64,000 bases of DNA from Listeria booriae (GTDB taxonomy: Bacteria; Bacillota; Bacilli; Lactobacillales; Listeriaceae), in the NCBI RefSeq assembly GCF_000766865.1, contig NZ_JNFA01000005.1, positions 1 to 64,000 of the forward strand. Reading direction: 5' to 3'. Both the position numbers and the translations under genes were made by a program. Below, piece after piece: positions 8,608 through 15,430 of the stretch. Position 1 is the first letter of the stretch; every line of letters starts with the position of its first letter. A model generated the notes under the pieces. It was given only the letters and a program-made list of their open reading frames with translations, did no database searches and was not told the DNA's origin.

Positions 8608-8617
8608 GAAACGTTTC
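8608..8617. promoter_or_regulatory. GAAACGTTTC palindrome, second LacI-type operator
   Basis: A perfect 10-bp palindrome with the central CG usual for LacI-family operators. It is 85 bp from the similar AAACGTTT core at 8524, a spacing that would allow looping across the GH94 promoter. Confidence 0.5.
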
Positions 8618-8685
8618 TATAGCTATTTTTCATTATAATCGCTTCCCGAATATTTCACAAGTCATACCCATTTCCATAAAAAAAC

Positions 8686-8715
8686 TTGACAAGACACTAT
8701 ATGGTGTCCTATAAT
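8686..8715 (+). promoter_or_regulatory. Promoter and internal operator of the ArsR-SRPBCC gene
   Basis: TTGACA (8686-8691) and TATAAT (8710-8715) are separated by 18 bp. The spacer contains the palindrome GACACTATATGGTGTC (8693-8708), and a further GGTGTCCTAT copy follows at about 8732-8741. An ArsR-type protein binding there would exclude RNA polymerase, so autorepression is likely. Confidence 0.75.
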
Positions 8716-8772
8716 AAAAACGACAACAAAAGGTGTCCTATTATTTTATCCATAACGAAGGAAGTGAATGTG

Positions 8773-9513
8773 ATGGACGTTAACGATATGAATCAGTCGA
8801 AAGATGTCTACAATGCCATTGCTGATCCGACAAGACGGGAGCTACTTCGAATTTTGGCAAATAGCGAGGAATTGCCTTTATATGAAATCACACCACATTT
8901 TAAAATGGGCCGTACAGCCGTTTCTAAGCACTTGGCAATTTTAAAAGAAGCGAATCTTGTCACAGCTCGCAAGGTAGGAAGAGAAACACGATACCGCTTG
9001 AACGCCGCACCATTGCAGGAAGTTCAGAACTGGGTATCCTTTTACGAGAATTTTTGGAACGAAAGCTTTTTAAAACTAAAACAAATATTGGAGGAACAAG
9101 ACATGAAACCAGATGTATCATTAGATTTCACATTCGCAACAACCGTAGAGAAAGTATGGAACGCACTAACCGACTCAAACGTTCTGGCTCAATGGATTTG
9201 GAACAACGATTTCAAAGCAGAAGTAGGTCACAAATTCCAATTCCGCGCAGAGCCTTCCGAATGGTGGGACGGCATTGTTGATTGCGAAGTCCTTACAATC
9301 GATGAACCAAATAGCATTTCCTACACATGGGCAAGCGCTGGCGAAACAACAACTGTCGTATGGACAGTAACGAAAGAAGCTGACAACACAGTTCGCTTAC
9401 GCCTTGACCAATCCGGATTCAGCGAAGAAACGAAAGCCCGCGAAGGCGCAATCGAAGGCGCTAAATACGGCTGGACTTCAATGGCTGACAAACTAACAAC
9501 TATTTTAGCCTAA
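8773..9513 (+). CDS. ArsR-family winged-helix regulator fused to an SRPBCC (AHSA1-like) domain
   Basis: The first 90 residues form an ArsR-type winged helix (NAIADPTRRELLRIL, then ITPHFKMGRTAVSKHLAIL recognition region). A linker of about 30 residues leads to an SRPBCC ligand-binding domain of the AHSA1/START kind (SLDFTFATTVEKVWNAL ... GWTSMADKLTTIL). No metal-binding Cys pair is seen, so a hydrophobic ligand in the SRPBCC cavity is more likely than a metal. An open frame extends to 8686, but that codon lies inside the -35 box; the ATG at 8773 with AAGGAAGTGAATGTG before it is the start, giving 246 residues. Only itself can be proposed as target. Such fusions exist in Bacillales, where they are uncharacterised. 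Confidence 0.85.
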   Translation: MDVNDMNQSKDVYNAIADPTRRELLRILANSEELPLYEITPHFKMGRTAVSKHLAILKEANLVTARKVGRETRYRLNAAPLQEVQNWVSFYENFWNESFLKLKQILEEQDMKPDVSLDFTFATTVEKVWNALTDSNVLAQWIWNNDFKAEVGHKFQFRAEPSEWWDGIVDCEVLTIDEPNSISYTWASAGETTTVVWTVTKEADNTVRLRLDQSGFSEETKAREGAIEGAKYGWTSMADKLTTILA

Positions 9514-9521
9514 AAATAATG

Positions 9522-9561
9522 ACCTGATTTTCCCACGCACTATCGGAGAATCAGGTTTTTT
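9522..9561 (+). terminator. Terminator of the ArsR-SRPBCC gene
   Basis: ACCTGATT pairs with AATCAGGT and is followed by a run of T. Confidence 0.85.
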
Positions 9562-9629
9562 CTATGCGTTAAAAGTTTGCTCCTAGGGTATAATATACTA
9601 TTCGAAATCCAGAAAGGAGCATTTCCACT

Positions 9630-10346
9630 ATGTATCAAAAAGAAACGCTACAATCCATCGCATCGCCAAGCAACGTTTTAAAAATCCTTAAAAAAAGCGA
9701 CCTATTCTACGACCATTGTATCGAGGAACGCTTGGCAAAAGGCGAAATCGTAACTACCGCTCGCCAACCAAAATACTTCTACCTCATCGAATACGGCCAC
9801 CTAAAATATAAATATACCGGACTTCTAGGCATTGATTTCTCTTATATCGTGCAGCCCGGCGACTTCCCGCTGCTACCAATTACCGAAGAAGATACACCCA
9901 TCGCCTCCGAATTCACCGCCCTAACAAAAGTTACTTGGTGGAAAATCGATTTTTCCTTTTTCCGCAAATTAATTATGCAGGAAGAAAACGGCGACTTAAT
10001 CCTACTACAACACCTGCTAAACAACCGTACCAAGCTATTTTACAATGTTATCCGCGACCGCATGGACGGCAAAGGAAGTCTCTATTTCACGCTGGATAAA
10101 CTACTAGACATGGGCTTTAGGAAAGGTGTAAACGAAGTCGAACTCCCTGAATTTCTGACCTATGACTTACTCGCCGAATTATCACACACCTCAAGAGCCT
10201 TCGCCGCGCAAGTTCTAGCAGACCTCCGCAACAAAGATGTCTTACTCTCCAATAAAAAACCATGGATCGTCACGGATGAAAAACTACTACGCCAACTACT
10301 TGCCGAGTCTATCCCGCCTACTGTGAACGATCCATTTTCAATCTAG
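9630..10346 (+). CDS. PrfA-like Crp/Fnr family transcriptional regulator (copy 2)
   Basis: The 238-residue protein has the two-domain Crp/Fnr plan: a beta roll at about 25-115 (KGEIVTTARQPKYFYLIEYGHLKYKY) and a C-terminal DNA-binding domain (YDLLAELSHTSRAFAAQVLADLRNKDVL) whose helix-turn-helix is degenerate like those of other Listeria PrfA paralogues. AGAAAGGAGC precedes the ATG. The promoter GGTATAATATAC lies about 40 bp upstream. It is on the same strand as the sugar ATPase gene 134 bp further on, but the gap holds what looks like a separate promoter. The ligand may be absent or non-cyclic-nucleotide; no cAMP contact residues are evident. Confidence 0.8.
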   Translation: MYQKETLQSIASPSNVLKILKKSDLFYDHCIEERLAKGEIVTTARQPKYFYLIEYGHLKYKYTGLLGIDFSYIVQPGDFPLLPITEEDTPIASEFTALTKVTWWKIDFSFFRKLIMQEENGDLILLQHLLNNRTKLFYNVIRDRMDGKGSLYFTLDKLLDMGFRKGVNEVELPEFLTYDLLAELSHTSRAFAAQVLADLRNKDVLLSNKKPWIVTDEKLLRQLLAESIPPTVNDPFSI

Positions 10347-10360
10347 TTTCCGGCAGCTTA

Positions 10361-10402
10361 TGCAACCTGCCCAATTTCAAATTTTATTCTTTGTGCAACC
10401 TG
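10361..10402 (+). repeat. Direct repeat TGCAACCTG upstream of the sugar ATPase gene
   Basis: TGCAACCTG occurs at 10361-10369 and 10394-10402, 33 bp apart, about three helical turns, so a regulator could contact both on one DNA face. A cre-like half site CGTTTTCA follows at about 10420-10427. Confidence 0.35.
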
Positions 10403-10480
10403 ACATAGTTTTCGTGAAGCGTTTTCATATACAATGAAATCAAAGTTAAACGAAAACATTTTGAAAGGGAGTTAACGAAC

Positions 10481-11593
10481 ATGGCACAACTATCACTGGA
10501 ACATATTTATAAAATATACGATAACAAAGTAACCGCAGTAGAGGATTTTAACCTTGAAATCGCGGATAAAGAATTCATCGTTTTTGTCGGACCATCTGGT
10601 TGCGGTAAATCAACAACATTACGTATGATTGCAGGTTTGGAAGAAATTTCAAAAGGCGAACTTCGCATCGACGGCAAAGTAATGAACAACGTCGCACCAA
10701 AAGACCGCGACATCGCCATGGTTTTCCAGAACTACGCACTATACCCACATATGACCGTGTATGACAACATGGCTTTCGGTTTGAAACTACGCAAAATGCC
10801 TAAAGACGAAATCAAGAAGCGCGTAGAACATGCAGCCAACATCCTAGGCCTAACCGAGTACCTAAAACGTAAACCAAGCGCATTATCCGGTGGTCAACGC
10901 CAACGTGTAGCACTAGGCCGTGCCATCGTCCGTGACGCAAAAGTCTTCCTAATGGATGAACCTTTGTCTAACCTTGATGCGAAACTTCGTGTACAAATGC
11001 GTGCCGAAATTACGAAACTACACTTACAATTAAACACAACAATGATTTACGTAACCCATGACCAAACCGAAGCGATGACAATGGCGACACGTATCGTTAT
11101 TATGAAAGACGGCGTCATCCAACAAGTCGGTTCACCAAAAGAAGTATACGATCACCCAGTAAACATGTTCGTCGCAGGTTTCATCGGAAGCCCAGCAATG
11201 AACTTCTTTAAAGGCAAAATCAGCGGCACACAATTTATCGGCGACGATTTCAGCATTGAAATCCCAGAAGGTAAACTAAAAGTGCTAAAAGACAAAGGCT
11301 ATGACGGCAAAGCAGTAACATTCGGTATTCGCCCAGAAGACATTCACGACGAGCCACTAGTAATCGAAGCAAGCCCAGGCTCTACATTCGACGCCGAAAT
11401 CGTTGTTGCCGAACTAACCGGAGCAGAATTCATGCTACACTCCAAAGTAGGCTCCCACGAATTCGTAGCCCGCGTAGACTCACGCTCCACCCACGAACCG
11501 TTCGACAAAATCAAATACGCCTTCGAAATGTCCAAATCCCATTTCTTCGACGTAGACACAGAACTCTCCATCGTAGAAGACGGCCGTGACTAA
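10481..11593 (+). CDS. MsmX/UgpC-type carbohydrate ABC transporter ATP-binding protein
   Basis: The 370-residue protein shows Walker A GPSGCGKST (37-45), signature LSGGQ (135-139) and Walker B VFLMDE (155-160), then a C-terminal regulatory TOBE/OB extension (about 240-370) as in MalK, MsmK and UgpC. These ATPases energise CUT1-family sugar importers. It is monocistronic with no permease or binding-protein genes nearby, the situation of the shared multitask ATPase MsmX of Bacillus and its Listeria counterpart, which serves several sugar importers encoded elsewhere. GGGAG precedes the ATG by about 8 nt. It may feed the GH94 phosphorylase with oligosaccharides, which is inference only. Confidence 0.9.
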   Translation: MAQLSLEHIYKIYDNKVTAVEDFNLEIADKEFIVFVGPSGCGKSTTLRMIAGLEEISKGELRIDGKVMNNVAPKDRDIAMVFQNYALYPHMTVYDNMAFGLKLRKMPKDEIKKRVEHAANILGLTEYLKRKPSALSGGQRQRVALGRAIVRDAKVFLMDEPLSNLDAKLRVQMRAEITKLHLQLNTTMIYVTHDQTEAMTMATRIVIMKDGVIQQVGSPKEVYDHPVNMFVAGFIGSPAMNFFKGKISGTQFIGDDFSIEIPEGKLKVLKDKGYDGKAVTFGIRPEDIHDEPLVIEASPGSTFDAEIVVAELTGAEFMLHSKVGSHEFVARVDSRSTHEPFDKIKYAFEMSKSHFFDVDTELSIVEDGRD

Positions 11594-11651
11594 AAATAAA
11601 ACGGTGACTTCATGCTCTTAAATCTCTTAAAACATGAAGCCCCCACCAAAC

Positions 11652-11776
11652 CTCAGCGAAGCGACAAGTGCTGAGATCCTAGGCAAAAGCGAGTACCGAA
11701 GCGGAGCGTACTTACGTACGTGAGCATCGGAACGGAGCTTTTAACGACGGAGATTAGCGCTTGTCGCTTCGCTGAG
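11652..11776. repeat. Long imperfect hairpin element (17-bp perfect arms, about 28-bp stem)
   Basis: CTCAGCGAAGCGACAAG (11652-11668) is exactly complementary to CTTGTCGCTTCGCTGAG (11760-11776). Pairing continues inwards with few mismatches (about 11669-11679 with 11749-11759). The loop contains GAGTACCGAAGCGGAGCG and an inner GTAC-rich palindrome. Similar G/A-rich hairpins occur between genes and on plasmids of Bacillales, but I cannot name the family. It ends 35 bp before a terminator. Confidence 0.75.
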
Positions 11777-11811
11777 CCGATGATGTGAACCTCTCACTCT
11801 ATATAGGAAGA

Positions 11812-11840
11812 CCCTGGGGCCCCAACTCCCCAGGGTTTTT
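11812..11840 (+). terminator. Terminator after the sugar ATPase gene
   Basis: CCCTGGGG pairs with CCCCAGGG, followed by TTTTT. The HxlR gene from the other strand ends immediately at its foot. Confidence 0.85.
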
Positions 11841-12196
11841 CATTTATTTAAAATACTGTCTTCTAGAAACTCCAAACGATCCCCGCATGTCCGTTCAATA
11901 TGAACATCACCCCAATTACACAAAGCCGTCAAAATACTTTCCAACGACTTGCCATACTCGCTCAATTCATATTCCACTTTTGGCGGTACCTGGTTATAGA
12001 CAATCCGATTGATAATACCGTCATGTTCTAGCTCTCGCAATTGCTGTGTGAGCATTTTTTGCGTGATGGATGGGATAAGCCGCTTTAGTTCGCTCGTTCT
12101 TTTCTTCCCGTGCGTTAGGTGGCATAGAATGACACATTTCCACTTGCCGCCAATAACTTCGAGCGTTGCTTCCACCGAAATATTATATTTTTTCAT
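11840..12196 (-). CDS. HxlR-family winged-helix transcriptional regulator
   Basis: The 118-residue protein has the HxlR pattern: VIGGKWKCVILCHL near residue 12, RTSELKRLIPSITQKMLTQQLRELEHDGII as recognition helix region, and VEYELSEYGKSL as wing. HxlR proteins are dimeric repressors or activators that often answer aldehydes, quinones or disulfide stress. It is divergent from an MFS pump and an aldo-keto reductase, and two palindromes lie in the shared gap, so it very likely controls them. A Cys near residue 16 (WKCVI) could be redox-sensitive, as in some HxlR/YodB proteins. Confidence 0.9.
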   Translation of the reverse strand: MKKYNISVEATLEVIGGKWKCVILCHLTHGKKRTSELKRLIPSITQKMLTQQLRELEHDGIINRIVYNQVPPKVEYELSEYGKSLESILTALCNWGDVHIERTCGDRLEFLEDSILNK

Positions 12197-12218
12197 CGCA
12201 TTTTTTCTCCTTTCGATA

Positions 12219-12258
12219 GGTACTAAAAAGTGCCTACATTACAAAAAAGTACGTACTT
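12219..12258. promoter_or_regulatory. Two palindromic operator candidates for the HxlR regulator
   Basis: GGTACTAAAAAGTGCC (12219-12234) and AAGTACGTACTT (12247-12258) share the GTACT/AGTAC arms expected of HxlR/MarR-type sites and lie between the divergent genes. Confidence 0.6.
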
Positions 12259-12333
12259 GTTTTAATGTCTACTAAGTATCATAATAACACTTGTCATTAA
12301 AAAAGCAAGCCGAATTTGGAAGGAGTTTTTAGA

Positions 12334-13515
12334 TTGAAAGGGAACCGAAATATTTTTGCATTATTGGCTTTGGCTGTTAGTGCTTTTGCAATTGGAACAA
12401 CGGAATTTATTAGCGTCGGGTTGTTGCCGCTCATCGCGGAGGACTTGGCGATACCCGTTAGTACTGCGGGATTAACCGTCTCACTTTATGCGGTCGGCGT
12501 CATGTTCGGCGCACCAATATTGACTGCACTCACATCACGAATGAATCGCAAAACATTATTACTCGCCATCATGATTGTCTTTATTTTAGGAAACACGATT
12601 GCAGCGTTCTCCACAACGATTGCCTTACTACTCATCGCTCGCGTCGTATCTGCCTTCGCGCATGGCGTTTTCATGTCCATTGGGTCGACCATCGCGGCTG
12701 ACCTTGTGCCACCAAACAAGCGGGCCAGCGCCATTTCCATCATGTTTACCGGTCTCACCATCGCAACCGTGACCGGCGTCCCAATCGGCACACTCGTCGG
12801 ACAACAATTCGGCTGGCGCACCGCATTTATCGGCATCGCAGCACTCGGCGTCATCGCGCTCATCGCCAATCTCATCCTGATACCGCGCAATTTGCGTCCA
12901 GGCGCCAAAATGACGCTCGGCGAACAAGTCAAAGTTTTAACAACAGGGCCACTGCTACTCGTATTCGCTATCACGGCACTTGGCTACGGCGGCACATTCG
13001 TCGTCTTCACCTACCTAACACCATTACTAGAACAAGTCACCGGCTTCCCAACAAGCACCGTCGCACTCTTACTTTTCATCTACGGAATCGCCATCGCTGT
13101 CGGAAACTCGATCGGTGGAAAAGTCGCCAACAAGCAGCCAATCCAAGCCCTGTTCTACATGTTCATCGCACAAGCCGTCGTGCTCGGCCTACTCTACTTC
13201 ACCGCCCCATCCAAAGTGTTCGGACTCGCAACAATCCTACTCATGGGCATCTTCGCCTTCATGAACGTCCCGGGCTTGCAAGTCTACGTCGTCATCCTAG
13301 CCGAGAAATTCGTACCAAAAGGCGTCGACATCGCGTCCGCACTCAACATCGCAGCATTCAACGCAGGCATCGCACTTGGCTCCTATCTTGGCGGCCTCGT
13401 CATCACCCACATGCGCATCATTGACACCACTTGGGTCGGCATGATTATGGTTCTCATCGCCGTCGCCCTAACCGCTTGGAGTAAAAAATTAGAAACAAAA
13501 CAGGAGGAATTTTAA
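12334..13515 (+). CDS. MFS efflux transporter (DHA1 type, AraJ/YdhP-like)
   Basis: The protein of 393 residues has twelve hydrophobic segments. Conserved DHA1 features include SVGLLPLIAEDL in the first loop, LTSRMNRKTLLLA between helices 2 and 3, and VPIGTLVGQQFGWRTAF at helix 5 (motif C region) typical of antiporters. I take the TTG at 12334 as start because AAGGAG lies 8 nt before it; an upstream in-frame TTG at 12316 would overlap that site. The next gene starts 3 bp after the stop, so pump and reductase form one operon, probably controlled by the divergent HxlR protein. The substrate is unknown; the pairing suggests export or detoxification of reactive carbonyl or quinone compounds. Confidence 0.85.
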   Translation: MKGNRNIFALLALAVSAFAIGTTEFISVGLLPLIAEDLAIPVSTAGLTVSLYAVGVMFGAPILTALTSRMNRKTLLLAIMIVFILGNTIAAFSTTIALLLIARVVSAFAHGVFMSIGSTIAADLVPPNKRASAISIMFTGLTIATVTGVPIGTLVGQQFGWRTAFIGIAALGVIALIANLILIPRNLRPGAKMTLGEQVKVLTTGPLLLVFAITALGYGGTFVVFTYLTPLLEQVTGFPTSTVALLLFIYGIAIAVGNSIGGKVANKQPIQALFYMFIAQAVVLGLLYFTAPSKVFGLATILLMGIFAFMNVPGLQVYVVILAEKFVPKGVDIASALNIAAFNAGIALGSYLGGLVITHMRIIDTTWVGMIMVLIAVALTAWSKKLETKQEEF

Positions 13516-13517
13516 AA

Positions 13518-14333
13518 ATGAAAGCAGTCAAATTAGCAAATGGAATCCACATGCCCGTCCTTGGACTCGGCGTATTTAAAGTAGAAGAAGGCGCAGAACT
13601 CGTATCCGCCATCAAAGAAGCCACCCGTCTTGGCTACCGCAGCATTGACACCGCAGCAATCTACGGAAACGAAACAAGCGTTGGCCAAGGCATCCGCGAA
13701 TCAGGCATCCCGCGCGAAGACCTCTTCATCACATCCAAAGTTTGGAATGCCGACCTTGGCTACGAAGCAACACTCACCGCTTTCGACGAATCCCTACGCA
13801 AAATGGAACTTGACTATCTCGACCTCTACCTCATCCACTGGCCAGTCGAAGGTAAATACACCAACGCTTGGCGCGCCCTTGAAAAACTACATCAAGACGG
13901 CCGTATCCGCGCAATTGGCGTTAGCAATTTTCAAATTCACCATCTCGAAACACTCAAAAAAACAGCCACCATCATGCCTGTCATCAACCAAATCGAACTC
14001 CATCCCCAACTCACACAAAAAGACCTCATCGCATACTGCACCAAAAACAACATCCGCGTCGAAGCCTGGTCCCCCCTCATGCAAGGCGGACTTTTCGATA
14101 ACCCGACACTCCAAGAAATCGCAACCCGTCACGGCAAATCCGTCGCCCAAGTCATCCTGCGCTGGGACTTACAAAACGACATCATCGTCATTCCAAAATC
14201 AACAAAACCCCATCGCATCGCAGAAAACATGGCCATTTTTGATTTCGAGTTAAGTGATAAAGAATGTGCGCAGATTGATGCTCTTAATCAGAATCTACGC
14301 GTCGGGCCTGATCCGGATAATATTGATTTTTAA
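13518..14333 (+). CDS. Aldo/keto reductase, AKR5-like (2,5-diketogluconate reductase / glyoxal reductase type)
   Basis: The 271-residue TIM-barrel protein keeps the catalytic tetrad: Asp-44 and Tyr-49 in SIDTAAIYGNE, Lys-74 in ITSKVWN and His-107 in YLIHWPV. The C-terminal IVIPKSTKPHRIAENM is the NADPH-binding loop. Family members reduce small aldehydes and ketones such as methylglyoxal with NADPH. It follows the MFS gene by 3 bp with AGGAGG near the junction. HxlR-controlled reductases usually respond to toxic carbonyls, which agrees with the pump beside it. Confidence 0.9.
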   Translation: MKAVKLANGIHMPVLGLGVFKVEEGAELVSAIKEATRLGYRSIDTAAIYGNETSVGQGIRESGIPREDLFITSKVWNADLGYEATLTAFDESLRKMELDYLDLYLIHWPVEGKYTNAWRALEKLHQDGRIRAIGVSNFQIHHLETLKKTATIMPVINQIELHPQLTQKDLIAYCTKNNIRVEAWSPLMQGGLFDNPTLQEIATRHGKSVAQVILRWDLQNDIIVIPKSTKPHRIAENMAIFDFELSDKECAQIDALNQNLRVGPDPDNIDF

Positions 14334-14361
14334 TTGAACGTATGGGATGAATGTTAAATAT

Positions 14362-14414
14362 AGCTGGAGACTGCCGTACCGATTATAATGGGTCGGATGT
14401 AGTCTCCGGCTTTA
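14362..14414 (+). terminator. Terminator of the MFS/aldo-keto reductase operon
   Basis: AGCTGGAGACT pairs with AGTCTCCGGCT (one G-U) around a 28-nt loop that can itself pair; a short T tract follows. Confidence 0.6.
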
Positions 14415-14671
14415 CATAGATCAGGCGAAAGTATTACATTCAAGGAGTTTGGAAAGCTTCCAAAAGAAGGAAGTCGTTCATGGCAAGTGGCTAGTTTTTA
14501 ACCTTTCCTTCCGCTCATTTGCATGCAGTTTCTTCAAAAAAACATCTCCGCAATCTTACTTCTTTTTGAGCGCACTTATTTTATACCTTGACTTCACATT
14601 AAAAATTGGCAGGCAACAATCAGCCATGTATGTATATTTAGGGTACACCCTCATCAGACAATTCAAGGGAC

Positions 14672-14710
14672 AAAAAAACCACCGCGGAAAAGGAAGTAAC
14701 CGCGACGGTC
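14672..14710 (-). terminator. Terminator of the FN3-protein / lipoprotein operon
   Basis: On the minus strand CGCGG pairs with CCGCG inside an ACC/GGT outer pair, followed by seven T. Confidence 0.65.
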
Positions 14711-14803
14711 AAAAAGGGACATGAAGTACAGGGCACAACCATTTTCAGGCGTGCCCTCTGTTGTTCATTATTCAACAACTTTATCAACCGTTATCCATGA
14801 GGA

Positions 14804-15217
14804 CTAATCCATAAATGAATCAATTTTACTCTTGTCTTTTTCATATAATAAAACTTTTTGTACTTTTCCATTTTCAATTCGAACTAGACTTGGTACTGAT
14901 GAGACATTAAACATACTAACAGTCTTAAAGAACGTGTCTGATTCTTTGAATGTATCTGTATTGAAATACAGTACTTTTATTTTCTTACTATCAAGAACTT
15001 CCTCTAGTTTCGGTTGAAATATCTTACACTCTGGACATGTCGGTCTGCCGAAATATACATAACGAACGCCTCTAGTTTCTTTCGAATCTAACAACGAAAC
15101 GATTTCCTTCTCTTTGTCTACTTCTACTAAACCGTAATCATTTTTTCCGCCACATGCTCCCAGTATAAGAATCAGCATCATACAAATTAAGAGTGACAAG
15201 ATTTTAGTTATCTTCAT
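14804..15217 (-). CDS. PedC/BrcD-like thioredoxin-fold lipoprotein
   Basis: The 137-residue protein has a lipoprotein signal peptide with lipobox LGAC (Cys-22), so it should be anchored on the outer face of the membrane. The thioredoxin motif VYFGRPTCPECKIFQP contains the active CPEC (61-64), and VPSL (cis-Pro-109) completes the fold. The YFGRPTCP context is what I associate with the PedC/BrcD family of so-called bacteriocin transport accessory proteins, which assist disulfide formation in disulfide-containing bacteriocins. It is last in a three-gene cluster behind a secreted protein with exactly two cysteines, an obvious substrate. A general thiol-disulfide lipoprotein is the alternative. 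Confidence 0.85.
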   Translation of the reverse strand: MKITKILSLLICMMLILILGACGGKNDYGLVEVDKEKEIVSLLDSKETRGVRYVYFGRPTCPECKIFQPKLEEVLDSKKIKVLYFNTDTFKESDTFFKTVSMFNVSSVPSLVRIENGKVQKVLLYEKDKSKIDSFMD

Positions 15218-15410
15218 TTTGTTTGTCCATCCTTCTATTTTGCAATCTCATCCATATAGTAATAGGCGCACATATACAAAATAGTATAATTTGTATTATA
15301 GTTACAGCTTTTTCACCTATCAACGGCTCAAACCATGATGCTATCATTATTCCAGAAAACAATATGAGCGCATATATAAAAAAATCGTATTTTTTTTTAT
15401 TCTTATTCAT
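15204..15410 (-). CDS. Small two-helix membrane protein, possible immunity protein
   Basis: The protein of about 68 residues starts at the ATG at 15410, which has GGAAGGTGAG in front; an ATG 15 nt earlier would contain that site. It has a basic start (MNKNKKKYD), two hydrophobic helices (FFIYALILFSGIMIASWF and AVTIIQIILFCICAPITIW) and a charged tail RLQNRRMDKQNEDN. Its end overlaps the lipoprotein gene by 14 nt, indicating translational coupling. No family was recognised. Position directly after a putative secreted toxin and its small helical-hairpin form are typical of bacteriocin immunity proteins; that is inference. Confidence 0.75.
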   Translation of the reverse strand: MNKNKKKYDFFIYALILFSGIMIASWFEPLIGEKAVTIIQIILFCICAPITIWMRLQNRRMDKQNEDN

Positions 15411-15430
15411 AGTCTCACCTTCCATCTATA

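Larger units (their letters stand above)
14334..14803. other. 470-bp non-coding gap with three hairpins
   Basis: No supportable gene. It holds the terminator of the reductase operon (14362-14414), a leftward terminator of the lipoprotein gene (14672-14710), and a hairpin AGGGCAC / GTGCCCT (14730-14757). A frame at 14449-14724 has no ribosome site and runs through the leftward terminator, so I do not call it. Confidence 0.7.

Noticed and set aside
7284-8638. Long plus-strand open frames (up to 299 codons) opposite the GH94 gene
   Set aside because: They are Pro/Arg/His-rich shadows produced by the C-rich third positions of the phosphorylase gene on the other strand; no ribosome sites or recognisable domains.
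8686-8772. Upstream start of the ArsR-SRPBCC frame
   Set aside because: The codons coincide with the -35, operator and -10 of its own promoter, so they cannot be translated from that promoter.
14449-14724. Open frame of 91 codons between the reductase and lipoprotein genes
   Set aside because: No ribosome site, unlikely composition, and it runs through a hairpin that acts as leftward terminator.
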